Shown here piece after piece: positions 13,201 to 25,498 of a DNA stretch of 64,000 bases. A program made the position numbers and the translations under genes. Source of the stretch: Phoronis australis. Taxonomy: Eukaryota > Phoronida > Phoronidae. The stretch is taken from NCBI GenBank assembly GCA_002633005.1, contig NMRA01000376.1, positions 333,519-397,518 of the forward strand, in the 5' to 3' direction. Under the pieces are notes generated by a model, which did not search any database, was not told the origin of the DNA, and was given only the letters and a program-made list of their open reading frames with translations. The stretch's first letter is position 1; each line of letters starts with the position of its first letter.

Positions 13201-16200
13201 GTAATTAAAAGTGAATTAACAAGTAAATTGCCTGAAACACTTGAAACTATTTTAGATTATACCTAATAAAAAGCAAGTCATGCCGCAGACAGTAGAATTA
13301 AGCCGAAATTGAAAATATTGAAAAAAACGTGATTACACGCTTTTAAAATTGAAAGTCGTCGTGAACTATGACAACCCATTTAATCTTTTAATCCTGGCTT
13401 AGTTTATTTAGACGAGGTCAGGGAATCTAGAAATCTTTTTGAGGAAGCCTGGAAACGTTATCAGTCGTCGCGTTTGAGCTCCAAAGTGTTACCAGTTTTT
13501 GTGACATTGAATGCGCTGGCCCTGCCGATTTGCTCATGAATAAAAATAATATTTGTGCCATTTTTCCAACAAAATGTTTTACGGATCTACAACTGATATA
13601 AATATATCGATCGTTTTCGCTGCAAGCGTTCGTAGAATGTCGTTTTCCTAGTTTGCATAACGTGACGGTATTTAAGAAAAAATGTACGTACATGTTCGTT
13701 CTGAACAGCTTCTGCATATTTCCAAAAGAGCGCGATTCATGTGCCATGTATATATAGTCGCCACAAAAGCGTTGGGTTCGAATGCTAGTCGGAGCAATAA
13801 CCTCGCTTATTTCATAGTACACATTCACAAACGTACTAAGACAACTCGATGCTGAGAGTTACTTGTATATGTAATTGTTAACAGACGTTGTGTTCCGTAT
13901 CGTTTACAGACCCTTTCTGTTGTACTGACTGCTTTCTGAGATTTCGAAAATTCGTTTTTTAAAACTAGGTTGATAACGCAATCCTGAAAATTTGCGTTGG
14001 ACATTTGTGTCATAGTGTGATTGCTGTAGCTTTAATTGTTACTGGATTATTGAAACCTCATTAAATTATCAGCAGATATTCATTACTTATTATTTCAAGG
14101 AAATATTTTGGGAAATAGAGACTAAGGCGTGTAACTTTAGAGTGGTACAAATCGTTGAGAAAGCTGCCCTCGTGCTCTCATTGTCGAATGTTTCCTGTTC
14201 AAAGATTACCCTGAACAGTGGTAGTGGGGTGCACGTGCTTCAAATAAATTTCTTCGTCATTGCAACCTCTATGTTTGTTGTTACTGGGATTGATTGTTCC
14301 CGGATGAGAATTATTTTAGAGCTTGTATAGTAGTATTAAAGCGTCTTTAAACTCGGGTTTCGCCCAAAAAGCTAACTTATGAGTTCAGACCACCTACCGC
14401 AATAAAATTATTCTCAACTTTTTCCTTTGCTTAGATAAGAAGTGATTTCTGAGTTTGCTTGCGCACAAAATGTCACGCCGTGACAAACCATCTTGTAGAG
14501 CCTTGTTTCAAGCAATAAATAGGGAACAATTTGAGAACCAGTCTCATAACAGCAAGTGGTCTTTAGAAGTCAATTTTTTTGTGTTGGAAGGCGAGTTTAT
14601 AACCGCTGTAAATTAATCTGAAATAATTTTTGTACTATAAATGTGTGACGTATACGGCTATTCATCTGGCTGTTTACAGCTATCCGGTTACTACAATGAA
14701 ATCCCGTGTACAAATCCCGCACGATCATTTGTAACCTACATACTAAACCGTTTCATCTCTATCACATGGCTGGTAAGCTCGTCTTATCTGTTAATGGCCT
14801 AACGTGAAATTGATTCTCCAAAGTCGTTCATCGATGTTAACTCAATTAAACAACGTGATCAAAGATAGAAATCTGCGTTGAGGGTCGAAATGTATTTTAC
14901 AAAAGTGCATATCAAAACTCAAACATTCATATGCTTGCAGTTGATTTTTTAGAAAATTGTAGCCAACTATGCATGTTACTATGGCCTATTGTACGAGTTA
15001 TGTTACCCGGGCCAGACTTTCATTGTTTTTATCTGTTTGTATAAGTTGGGTAAACCGACTTTAAATCTGTCCCAAACACACACTTTCCAATACTTAGGTG
15101 GACCATTTTAACCGCTTTACTTTTCTTACCACATTATTACTAATGCATATTCGAGCAAACGATAAACGGCACACAACCTAGGCAGTCTTCTTGAATTACA
15201 CCGGCGATATTATGGTTATACGTGAAGACTGCTTCAGTGATTTTCAAAGCCAGAACAAATTTTATACTCGTCGTCCAACCGTGTAAATGAATTGTGTCAC
15301 AGAAAGAGCTGGTGACTCGAATTAACCACGTTTTCCACGTGGCGGTAACTACGGTTTTAACAATGACATTGAAAACACAATGCTATCTCGATTTCAATAA
15401 TTTAAGTTAAATAGTCCCTTGGTTGTTGCGACAAAATGTCATCGCGGTTGTGTTCTTCAGTTTAATGAAATGATGTGGATATTAGCTATCTCCACTTACA
15501 TAAAGTGTAACAACGCCCCAGGAATGGAAAGTTTAATTACTCCCCACAATGGAAGTCTTTCATCATCACGCTGCTGTTTCAAAATATGTCGCTTTAAGTC
15601 GGAAATGTTCACCGATTTTCCAGGTTAAATGATTTAGAACTAAGAATTAATTACAAACCGAGTTTTTACTCTGACTTGATTGATTTGTTAAGCCTTCGTC
15701 GACCACTCTACATCGTGTGAGGGTAAAAATGGACAATTTTATCACGGTTTAGTTTTCCTATTATCAACATGCGGCGACTAATCCATTATCAATTTACATT
15801 TGGAACGTGAAGCATTTCGCTCGCTGCAAACCAGAGCACAGAAGCGCGTCTAAAGCTAATTTTCAATCGCTCGAATTTGCAACTGTTACCTAACGGATGG
15901 ACGTATGTCTAACACAGAACTTCAAACGTTACTTCTCCACTATTTTTAAACAGTTCAAGCTGCCTTTCCGAGCAAAACGTCCTATCAACTGACTGGCGAG
16001 TTTTTGACCTTGTTTATCTTACAAGTCAAGGAAGGCAGCATAATCAATCAAAAGTATGTCAAAGTTTTATGTATTTTAATGATTTATCCATGAATGCAAT
16101 TTTGTTCACCAACACAAAAGTTACTGTAGTATCCAACGGAGAGTGTGAGCCATGTTGATAAAACCTGAAATTTTCGACAGCCAAGACTAAGGAACAAACG

Positions 16201-18786
16201 GCAGGTTGATATTACTGGTAAATAAGACCTAACCGTTTTAATGATTCGCGTAAATGCGGTTGAATGGTCACAGAATGCAGACACAGTTCCACCCGCCATA
16301 TTTTTTTTGTTATTTCAATTCAAACCTTTTTAATAAATATAAAATTTGTGCTTATTTCTTTCTTACAATAAAAGCACTTATGCCTATTCAACATTTCTCG
16401 ATTTATTATAATTATATTATATGATATTACATCATATTATATTCATGTATTCTAATATTTAGGCTGTGATAATTATTTTCACTAAATTTTATTTTGCACA
16501 CCTCGTATTATATTTATGTGACCATTGAGATTCTTATACCCAAGATTTTATTTCCTATAATTCTTATATTTCAATTCTAGCTGCATAGCTCTAAAATTTG
16601 CACTTCATTTGTTCGATTCTTAAAGAATAATGGATTTCTTGGTATTTTAAGGAGTGTCAAAAACATCAATATTATTTAAAAAATTAAAACAGAGAATGAT
16701 GATCACTTGTTGCCCTAAATGTATGCATATCGCTTGCAGTGAAACTTATGAAAGCATAATTACCGTTATTTTGTTGAGTTGAATCTCTGTCATCTTCATC
16801 TTTGTCACTCCCTTCGTCCCCACTTTTATCCGTGTCCTCGCCAGATCGATTCCTGGGCGACCACGTCATCTTATTCTCTTTCTTCAGACGTCTACGCGCG
16901 TTAGCGAACCACGTAGAGACCTGAGTCAGTGTCATTTTCGTAATTATTGCTAACATGATTTTTTCTCCTTTTGTGGGGTAGGGATTTTTCCTATGTTCAT
17001 ATAACCAGGCTTTTAACGTGCTTGTTGTCTCGCGTGTGGCATTTTTTCGCCGTATTCCACCGTTTAAATCGACTCCTCCGTAGCTGAAATACAAAAAACC
17101 GTTACACACATTCAGTTTCAGCAGAAAATATTGACGGGACTTCTGAAACCTAATGAAATTTAAAATAATACGTTCACACAAAATGGGCTGTCGACTCAGT
17201 TGGAGAAATTCCAAGCAATGCTCACACTACCATCGTGCACAAGCTGGGTCGTTTCAGAAAGCTGGTCAGAGCGTATGTTAACAGCCGGTTTCAGATTTCT
17301 ATGCCATGTCGTATCAAACCGAAACCGTCGGTGGGAAGGAATAATAGCCTCGGGCTACTCACAACTGATTTGAATTAATAATCAAGCATCTCCGCGCGGT
17401 CCAGTGGTCTTTGGAGCAGAGGTTAACTCGTTAACCACGTCTGTATCAGTCAGGAAAAGTTCACAAGAGTTTTGATGTGGAATTGAACGGACACTTGACG
17501 TTTAAAAAAGCGGATTCGGGAATTAGTGAAGGTGTCCTCACCTGCTTCCATAGGGATACGCGGCCATGGCGGCAGCGTCGTACGGATAGCATGCCGTAGG
17601 CTGAGCCAGGCCTCGCCAGGATTCAGACGAGTCTTTGAGGTCGTAGGCTGAATTCTGAAAGACGTGGTTTACTTACTGATGATGCATGTATATACGAACA
17701 GATAATTCGAAGTCAAATCTTTCGTTATCAGTTCATTAAACAATAATAAGCGCGAGGTGTCGTTAAAGCAAACTCAAGACTTGGTTTTAAGTTGTCGTCT
17801 GCACGAGTCATTACTTTTGAATTAATAAACACTCCGGTGAAATCAATGTTTTATGTCCTATCATTATTCGTAAGTGTGACAATCAGGAGAAGGTGATATT
17901 TTAACACCTTGTTAAGTTGTCTCTTATTCGTCTGAATCGTAATAGTCAATTTTGTGTTCGTCAAACGTGAATCGCCACTGTTTTGAACACCTGCAACGCT
18001 GAAATCTTTCGTACGTAGGACTTAGGAATTGTGGCAGCCATTTTTGTTGAGAGTGAGATTTTCAGCATTGTGCCACACTGGGTTTTGCAGTTCCAAAAAT
18101 TCGCATTTTACTCGTGGTTAGTGTCACGTACCTAGTCTACGGAGTGGATGCCTTTACAGATTGATCGCGTAATGCAATTAAAACAAAATTAATTAAATCA
18201 TTTAAAGCAAACAATTGTCCCCTTAAAGACTGGCCGACTACTCCTGCCTATATGCATGCATTACGTTAGTTTAGCCGTGTTTGTTTGTTTCAATATAATT
18301 TTGTTCCAAAGCTTACCAACGGATAGAAAGCAGACGGATCAGACCCAAATGCGCCCATGTATCCCTGGGCAGCGTAAGCGGCCGCAGCGGCTGAGTTGTA
18401 TACGGTGTCGGAGAGTGAAGGAACTCGAGAAAGACTGAGGAGGTTGGGGGCCCCGTACTGGCAGGAGCATACCGTCTGCCTACCCGTGTGGGGATCAGTC
18501 AGTCGGCCTCCTTCACAGCAACACGACTGACTGTTTGTGGTCGATGTTTGCGAGGCCGATATTAAGAGCTGAAAATTATAAAATGCTGGAATTAGGACCC
18601 ATACAGTTGGGCTTGAACGCAGGAATTCATTTACAATGGGATACTACTCAACGATGACCTCAGAATTGTATTCTAACGACACAAAAACAGTTTTAATTAA
18701 TCTGTTTATGTTTTCACATTTTTGTCGCTTACCTGCGGTTGAGAGGACAAGCTAGCCGCGGTGTAACCGAACTGTGGGTAAGACAT
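6815..18786 (-). CDS. Irx: Iroquois homeobox transcription factor, five coding exons
   Basis: Iroquois proteins are nuclear TALE-class homeodomain factors that pattern neural, muscle and epithelial territories. Coding exons on the minus strand are 18786-18733, 18568-18317, 17654-17542, 17083-16764 and 7233-6815. All junctions are GT/AG and the phases agree (0, 0, 2, 1), giving a predicted protein of 385 residues. It starts MSYPQFGY, a typical Irx N-terminus. A Cys-rich stretch CCCEGGR is at about residues 118-124 by exon 2 counting from 102 downstream of exon 1 (roughly residues 36-42 of the protein), followed by TVCSCQYG. The homeodomain spans about residues 151-210, includes the three-residue TALE extension (KNPYPTKGE) and has WFANARRR in helix 3. 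An acidic tail follows. The IRO box [13 protein letters not shown] is at about 291-303. No in-frame defect is seen. The 3' end is the least certain part, because a GTGAGT donor overlaps the last codons. Family assignment is very secure; the exon model is by eye. Confidence 0.95.
8058..8147 (+). CDS. Possible plus-strand exon inside Irx intron 4
   Basis: A strong acceptor (TTTTCCTGTGCAG) and a CAAG/GTGGCA donor bracket 90 nt that are open in phase 1-1. The segment encodes [16 protein letters not shown], then [13 protein letters not shown]. It is visibly more GC- and CpG-rich than the flanking intron and has coding-like composition. I do not recognise the family. It could be an exon of a nested gene or of a non-coding antisense RNA. 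No equally good partner exon in matching phase was found. Confidence 0.3.
9968..9994. promoter_or_regulatory. 27-bp near-perfect palindrome
   Basis: ATGACTTTTGACA and TGTCAAGAGTCAT are inverted around a single base, with one internal mismatch. Each arm contains TGACA, the core recognised by TALE factors such as Meis/Pknox. The function is inferred only. Confidence 0.45.
12803..12881 (+). CDS. Possible second plus-strand exon in Irx intron 4
   Basis: The segment between TTTGCAG and an AAGA/GTAAGC donor is open (phase 0 to 1). It encodes [20 protein letters not shown] and then KKWKVK, which is lysine/glutamate-rich and coding-like. Its entry phase does not match the exit phase of the candidate at 8058-8147. 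No family is recognised. Confidence 0.2.
14345..14615. repeat. Foldback repeat, family B, copy 2
   Basis: This matches the 1150-1470 element over GTCACGCCGTGACAAACCA, TAGAGCCTTGTTTCAAGCAA, CCAGTCTCATAACAGCAAGTG and the terminal TATAACCGCTGTAA. It lies in Irx intron 4. Confidence 0.6.
16413..16440. repeat. AT-rich inverted repeat
   Basis: The arms TATTATATGAT and ATCATATTATA flank ATTAC within a strongly AT-rich 200-bp tract downstream of Irx exon 4. Confidence 0.5.
16764..17083 (-). CDS. Irx: Irx coding exon 4 (TALE homeodomain and acidic tail)
   Basis: This exon is 320 nt, preceded by a TTTTTTGTATTTCAG acceptor. It encodes [10 protein letters not shown], then the whole homeodomain starting [16 protein letters not shown], through the TALE loop and [16 protein letters not shown], then MTWSPRNR and an acidic stretch ([12 protein letters not shown]). 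The arm [10 protein letters not shown] looks one residue longer than the usual DLNGARRKN. The exon probably ends at AACG/GTAATT (phase 1), because this phase joins exon 5; the open frame runs on to 16684 if unspliced. Confidence 0.95.
17542..17654 (-). CDS. Irx: Irx coding exon 3 (YPYD region)
   Basis: This exon is 113 nt, 37 codons plus two bases. It is preceded by a TCTTTCAG acceptor and followed by a CAG/GTGAGG donor (phase 2). It encodes a stretch with [14 protein letters not shown], then CYPYD and AAYPYGS, the YPYD..AAYPYG signature lying just N-terminal to Irx homeodomains. The last two bases plus the first base of exon 4 make a serine codon. Confidence 0.9.
18317..18568 (-). CDS. Irx: Irx coding exon 2 (Cys-rich N-terminal region)
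   Basis: This exon is 252 nt, 84 codons, phase 0 at both ends. It is preceded by a TTTTCAG acceptor and followed by a GTAAGC donor. It encodes the conserved Irx motif with [15 protein letters not shown] followed by TVCSCQYG, then an alanine run, then [12 protein letters not shown]. This corresponds to the family pattern of a CCE.GR segment, a CQY segment and a DPSAFY-like segment. It is locally GC-rich compared with the introns. Confidence 0.9.
18733..18786 (-). CDS. Irx: Irx coding exon 1 (N-terminus)
   Basis: This exon holds 18 codons beginning at the ATG (CAT on the plus strand at 18784-18786). It encodes [18 protein letters not shown], matching the conserved MSYPQ start of Irx proteins, which is why this start was chosen. 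It ends in CAG followed by a GTAAGC donor, in phase 0. The 5' UTR and transcription start upstream (above 18787) could not be placed. Confidence 0.9.
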
Positions 18787-20882
18787 GGTCCGGGTCCGGA
18801 GGCCGACCGATGTTTTTCTAAATTATCCACAAAATTTGTCAACCTCTCAAGGGTATTATTGTAGCTGGTCCTGCAAAGATCTTTGTCTTACGGCACTTGC
18901 AGAGACAGGCAGGAGATCCTTGTTTGAAAAAGCACAACAGAATATACCCTCCAGGGCAGTGCATTGGCAGAAATAAGAAACAGCACCAAGACCTCACTCT
19001 TATCTCGTTTGACATATAGCCTCGCTTTCGCGCCATTTAGAAGCAAGCGTCTCGTGTCAGTTTGCCCAGTAGCCACGCCTCCAGGCACGCCTTCTGTATA
19101 AGAGTCGACAGACTCGAGATATTTTTTCATGGAGAATCAGTTTCATTAAGAACTCGAATTTCTACATTATTGCTATTTTTACAGTCCATTGTCCTGAAAA
19201 ACACTTAGTGTTCTCACAAATGATTTTAATTGCCTAATATTGAGACTTAAAATAGAAAATTGGTCTCTTTAAAGAGTTCAACCTATATTTTAATTTTCAA
19301 CTATTGAGATTTACTAGTCAAAGCACTATTATGGCTAGGCAATGAAAGTCGTAATTCATTTTTACCAAGCTTCAATTAAACGCAATCATCATTAAAATTT
19401 TGTTTGATTTTCTTTATCTTTTTTGCGCGAAATGACGTCTTAAAGTGTTGCCGTGTATACCGCGGAAAGCAAATAGTTTAATTACTGGCGACATATGCTC
19501 AGAAAACCTGACATTCTCAACGTGTCATATTGCAGAAAACACCAAAATATTGTGTTCTCAGACCTCTCCCCCGAGCAAAAACCGTCCTCGGTATTAGTAT
19601 GCTGCCGAACACAACATCGTTTCGTTATTGTCGTAATTTGTCAGGTTAGCAAATTGACACGGTGTTTCATGTAATACTGGAAATGTTGCCTTGCTTGCCC
19701 AGCTCAGTGAAGAAAGCTCACGTATGAAAAGTGAAAATTAATCTTCGACGCTTTCTGAAATCTGAACGGATTTGCGTTGTATCGGATTATTATTTTGCGT
19801 CAGTTATCCATACTTTTTAACACGGCGATAATGAAGACGTGAATTAATCTGAAACATTAATGAAGGATACCGTAATTATTTTGGAGCGCTGCTGTGCGAC
19901 TATTATGCTACCAACTAGAGGATTTATAATGCGTAACTAGTCCTACAAATTAGATTGAGTTAGCTTCGGCAAATTGCGATGTCTCCTTTTAATTCTATTA
20001 ATTCTGATTGGGCTATCTTGCCCGGGAAGACAAGTTCAATCGAACAGTCATTGGGAATAAAAATTATCGAATTATTATTGTCATGAATGAGTCGCGCGTC
20101 ATATGATTTATTTTAGGTCGTCTGAATTGTTGCTGTTTTGTTTGAAAATAAAATAAATATCTGGTGATAATGTCAAAACCTGTGCTGATAGATGATGAAT
20201 GGAAAACTAACTAGTTTTATAACTAACAGTATTCTGCAAACGATTTAATGTTGGGAAACGCGTGAAGGATTACGTCACTGTAAACTGGGACAGTGATTTC
20301 CAAGTCTATCATAATTAATCAAAACATTGATTTGCAAGTTTTGCTTGTTTCATTATAAAACATCTGATAAGTTATTTTAACTTTCACGCTGTTGTTTATC
20401 CGTTAATTACAAAGAGGGGTGGTAAACTGTTCAACCACACTTCCTGGTAAATCGGGGAAAATTTTAACGGTAAGGGCCTGCCGCTGTCACGTTGAACGAC
20501 AACGTGACCCAGTTTTTGTATTGCATAAAGTATAAGACGGCTATTTTTGAGGGCTATAATTCAAGTTTCCGACAGAAAAACTGTTCAAATGAAATTTTGC
20601 TTGAAATGACAAAATTGATTTATGTATGTTTCCACGAACGCAATCGTGTCTTAACAGTGGGGAATTGACCGGGCGATCATCTGTGGAATCATGTTACGGG
20701 ATTTTTAATAGCTTTTCACTGCTCGTCTTAATTAGCATTTGAAGAGCATCACTACTGAAAAATCCAAATGTGGCGATGTCGTATTTAGATGTTTTACTGG
20801 TGATATTTGCGGCGAATTCAGGAAGCCATAGTGCCGGAACGTGGGCCGGCGCGCTACTGATGCGAGTTGCTCGTAGTCATTA

Positions 20883-20901
20883 GTGATGAATTAATTATCA
20901 C
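20883..20901. promoter_or_regulatory. Palindromic homeobox-type site
   Basis: GTGATGAATTAATTATCAC has GTGAT and ATCAC arms around AATTAATT, a paired homeodomain core. It lies 2.1 kb upstream of the Irx start codon. Regulatory function is inferred. Confidence 0.4.
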
Positions 20902-21241
20902 ATCTGCATTTGTTATTAAGATTTCCTCCGACGAATGGGATCGCCTGGTATAAATATTATCTCGATTTCTAGCCTTGTTTTCAACCTGTGCTGCTGCGAG
21001 GTGCCACTGAGATCTGTGCGATCCCAAACCTGTCAAACTTGGACCTGATTTTAATAACACACGTTGCTGGGGTGGATCCGTGGTACGTCTTGGAGTCAAT
21101 GTCTAAATTACCAAACAACATATTTATGAGTTAGTAAAATTTGTTGGTGCATATAACTTAATCGTAGTAATGAGAAATATCTTCCATAAATCGTTGTTTG
21201 ACATTATACAAGGACACGGCGAGCTACAGTGTAATGTGTTT

Positions 21242-21311
21242 AGAGGGATCCGTCTGTTAAAGGGATCCGTCTGTTAGAGGGATCCGTCTGTTAGAGGGAT
21301 CCGTCTGTAAC
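21242..21311. repeat. 17-bp minisatellite, four copies
   Basis: Four near-identical copies of AGAGGGATCCGTCTGTT occur in tandem. One copy has AA in place of AG. Confidence 0.95.
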
Positions 21312-22260
21312 CATTTACATTGTCCATCGCGTCGCTTTACGTCTGACAGGTCTGTGTCAGTTGTTAACACACATCCTAAATAGTTCTGTTGTATATAACC
21401 TTAACCACGTATCACCTTATTCAGTGCACAGCTACGCCTTATTTTTCTTGCCATTTTCAATTTACGCTCACCAAAATAAAACCTCGTAGGTTAAATTTAA
21501 AAAACTGACACGCTCGCGTAATCCTGGGACGTAATCACAGAATCTGATTCTTTGAGGTTCGGCAAGCCATCGACTATCTGCGCGTTCTCATTCCCATGTC
21601 GACGCTGGGCTTTCCGCTATAGGCTAATGAGTTTTACAGTGGCGTTTGTTTTGTTGATTTTTTCAATATCTGCTTATAAGGTTGATCATTTGTTTATGTA
21701 TTTATACACCTAACCACTTGTGGCTCGCTGATGAACTACACATGTTTCACGCGGTCAATGAGATCCGTGCCCAATGCCAGTCGGGGAATGCGGCTACCTG
21801 CCTTGTTATGATGAACGTATTGGCAATGCGCTGGAAGACTTAGGCGTTGAGGGTATACCAGTTGTAAAAGAGTGGAACGATCTTTTTGTCTTCAGTCAAT
21901 TGTAATTCGAAATCATTTGACGAAAAGTTGTTACTGTGTATAGTCTCGTATAATACTGGTGGGCGTGCGTCGCGACCTTTATTACTGGATGAGAATTTTT
22001 GGAGAAACATTGCGTGAAAAAATCTTCAAAAACAAAAGTCACTCAACGCGGATGAAGTAACTTAATTCAGCCAATCCAGATTAAGTTTGGGATATTTACA
22101 AGTAATTGTCTGAATGTCCGTTTCGGTGCAAGTCTGAAGTAATGATGAAGTGTTGCTTTGGAAAGAACGTTGACGTGCCAGTGTAATTTTTGTCAGTTCT
22201 CAAGACGGATTTCACAGTTCTGAAGTGTTTTTATCCGTAACAGTACACAAGGGAATAATT

Positions 22261-22602
22261 CCATGATCGCGCCTTGAAATTCCAGCTAGCACACACCAAA
22301 CTCGCTGTACAAATCCCCAGACTCGCACCCCTAAACTGAGAATGTTCCATGCATTTTGACCAAACTCCAGTCCCGGGGTCCAGCTTACATAGCTGCGCCG
22401 CTAAATTCGTGGTGCGGGCTAGGAGTGCGATCATGGAATGTGGTCCCCCGGGACTGGAGTTGGGGCACCGGCTGTGGAGCATTTTTTGGTGTTTGCGTGT
22501 GCGTGTGCCTGTGTGTGTAGGGTTTAAGGGTGCGGTTCTGGGGATTTCTACCGCGAGTTTGGTGTCTACAGGCCGGGGACTAGAGTTTAGGGGATCGTGG
22601 CT
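22261..22602. repeat. Long imperfect inverted repeat (hairpin)
   Basis: The left arm (22261-22378) read in reverse complement matches the right arm (22444-22602). Shared segments are CCGGGACTGGAGTT, TTTAGGGGTGCG / TTTAAGGGTGCG, TCTGGGGATTT and CGAGTTTGGTGT. The spacer is about 65 bp. It could be a foldback element or a hairpin RNA source. The open frame across it is a by-product. Confidence 0.75.
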
Positions 22603-22637
22603 AGAATTTGGAGGGTCACGCCGGAATTGTTTCTATA

Positions 22638-22871
22638 CCTGGGGCCGGTTCCAAGAAGCTGACTTAAGTTCATTTTTTACTTAAGTCTAAGATTTGTCTT
22701 AACTTCCATTCTTTGAAACTTTCACATCTGGTCAGATAGTTAAAATTAAAATTGAACTCTTATCAAAAACTTAATTCAAATTTAGGATCTCTTGCTTAAA
22801 ACAGTCTCGTGACAAATTTAAGTTTTATCTTAAACTAAAATTTAAGATTTGTCTTAGCTAAGGGCCCCTGG
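22638..22871. mobile_element. MITE-like element with short terminal inverted repeats
   Basis: The ends are CCTGGGGCCGGTTCC and, inverted, CCAGGGGCCCTTAGC. The inside is rich in repeated AATTTAAG / TTAAGATTTGTCTTA. It is 234 bp with no coding capacity. No clear target-site duplication was found. Confidence 0.6.
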
Positions 22872-25491
22872 ACATTCACCGCTCTAACGACACCGACACA
22901 TTTTAGTTATTACTCTTGACGACTATGTAATGCATAAGAGAGCTCAGAGTAAAATTGAGATGCGGAAGTGGTTTTTCTTATTTAATTTCGTTTGTACATT
23001 TGTTCACTGCAGATTAAAATGTGCCTGAAGCTGAACTCAAACTACGAATTGTCCAAGACCAGAGTAAGGTCTGGCAATTGACAGACTGACAGACATTGCG
23101 TCACTTTATATTTCGCTATTGTAGCTATTCAAAAGTGGCTGAGAGGGGGGAGGGTGGGCGGACACCCTGAATCCGCGCCTCCTTAGCGCCAAAGGAAGGA
23201 CATGCACTTGGATTTCTGCGTTTGCAATCTGTTTCGTTCGCGTAATGCGAAACTTATTGTTTTTGCTATAAACCCGCCTACCGTCAAAAGAACGAACTTT
23301 TGACTTGGACTATTTATCACTATGAAATTGCTGTTAACTCCTTCCTTATTCAGAAGACAGTTGATTTCTACCTTCTCACTAGTTCTTGACGTCAAGCTAA
23401 GTAAAATAGCTTATCACGGCAGGTCACTTTATGAACGTAATCTCAAGCGATTGCATAATGAATTGAAATTTTTCCAGGCTCAGAAAATGTCACTTCTCAT
23501 CTAAGTAAAGTTGAGGGTAGTTTTATAGCAGAAAATGGTCCAAAGCTATACGTTAATTTTTTTACCCAATGCGGGTGAGTATAGCAGCTTTAACGGTCGA
23601 CCTTAACTCCATTTAGCTGATAAACTAGTAAATGATGTGATGTCTATCAACAAATCTTGTCTACCACTTTGAAAATAGTTCGCATATCTTGAATTTTCAT
23701 TGGATCAAACTCCTAGCGTTTTTACTTCAACGTCACGTGACACGTCACAAAAGTATACTTAGTAGTGATAAAAAATAATTAACGATTTTCAAATACATAC
23801 TGGGGTGGGCTGACAAGTGTTTCGTGGAAATTAAGATAAATATACTAGAAAACATGGTTTACACTTACCCGTCTGTGTGTACTGCGTGTACGTGCGCGTA
23901 TTTACATTTTGAAAATTTTCAAATTTTGCACGAGTGTGAATGGATACATCTGCTGGTTTTTTGAGGAGTTTAATGCTTTAGTCATGTTCTCAGCTTTTGT
24001 GATGTTCACGTCAAGCCCACAATCGGTTTATGGTGAATCGAGTGTTTCTATTTCCAGTGGGTGATGTGAACTTATATAACATGGTGATAAAAATCAGCGA
24101 GAAGCAGATCGACTGAAAGGTATAATTATGGACAAGATGTTCGCTAGTTGCTCACGTTCGTGGACGTATGACGGTGTGTTCAAGTGACTTAGAACCCCTA
24201 AACCGTAAATTACCCGTACTTGTGTGGCACGCCTATCTCCATTGTGACTATAGAACCCGTTTGTTTTTCCCACATCGTTTTCTGAAAAAGGCCGCTGCAA
24301 GCGTCTACTTCTATGTTTTGTTCGCTTGTTTGTCAGCTAGAAGTTCTTCGGTGCCATAACTTAATGAGTGACAACCGTCTTTTCTCATCTGAAGGACTAG
24401 ATTGCTGATCAAGGTGTTAGCATAAATCATCGTATAACGTCAAGGGCTGTAAAGAACGTGAGAGATGAATGGTCTAGTGGGTTGTCTGACTGGTGGGACC
24501 TAAAATGGGCATTTGTCGCAGTAGAATTTTTTTATAACCTGTATTTCGTCTTAAAATAATTGGAAGAATAGAAGCGATAGAAGTTCGCGCACTGTTTACT
24601 TTTTCTTCATTTTTCTTGTTTTGTTAGTAGTTTAATGACATAGAAAGTTCTTATATTTTCGGCCTGCAAGAAGAAATGGCTTCTCAAGTGGTAAATCGGA
24701 ATTCCTCTCTTCCGATTACATCCTTGACGCTGCCGATAACATTTTTTATTTGCAATTTTATTTTATTCAACTTCAATTTCAATTGAATTGAGGAAATGAC
24801 GATGTCCAACACAACATTGTATTGAAGACTATTCATCTTAACCCAATATCGGCGGAAATCCACGAACAGGTAACAATAGACCGCCAGCGCCATTTGAGTC
24901 TAATTGCCTTTTGATCGGCAACACGAGCGCCAGTTCTCAAGGCATGACAACTCATGCCTATTACCATATGAGGTTAATTATAAGTGGGGAAGTGTGAAAA
25001 AAGGAAGCTTGGATGAGCAGGAAGTCCGCGAGAGCCTAACTTGAGTTGACACGTGGGTTGTTTGCGTGGTTGATACCTCAGTTATTACCGCAGTACATTT
25101 CTTATTTTTATTTGCCTTTGTATTAAAAGAAAAAGGGTATAAGAGCGATAAAGATTAGAATATAAATAAATTAATCTCAAGCGTGTATACGCGTAGGGAC
25201 GAGTTTACTCAGACATCTGATTAAGAGATGGTGGTTCCTTGTTTACCGGTAGATGGACTAATTAAAAATGGGCATCACAATGTTGCCAGTTGAGTTGGTA
25301 ATGCTTATTGTTCTTGTGGAACATGGAAACTAGAATTAATGTAAAACGTTGCTGGTAGTTCCGACACTTACCTCGTGCCTGACTGTCCAACATGGTGAGT
25401 GTTTCGTGGCGACCGTCTTGCTTTTTACGAATCAGAATCGGTATCGTATAGGCTCTATAATAAACTATTTCTAAACCTTTTCGTCTCAAAG

Positions 25492-25498
25492 NNNNNNN
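25492..25498. other. Assembly gap of 7 N
   Basis: Seven undetermined bases lie about 45 bp from a G10 homopolymer. Sequence quality may be poor here. Confidence 0.95.

Larger units (their letters stand above)
7234..16763. other. Irx intron 4, 9.5 kb
   Basis: This intron separates the homeodomain exon from the IRO-box exon. It holds foldback family B (14345-14615), two possible plus-strand exons, a 27-bp near-palindrome (9968-9994), homeobox-type AATTAATTAG cores near 10046-10060 and an AT-rich inverted repeat near 16413-16440. Nothing else is recognised. It is a likely site of Irx regulatory elements. Confidence 0.6.

Noticed and set aside
13765-13778. GGTTCGAATGC resembling a tRNA B box
   Set aside because: No cloverleaf can be drawn on either strand.
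22349-22684. 111-codon plus-strand open frame
   Set aside because: It runs through a long inverted repeat and into a MITE; the peptide is repetitive and has no family.
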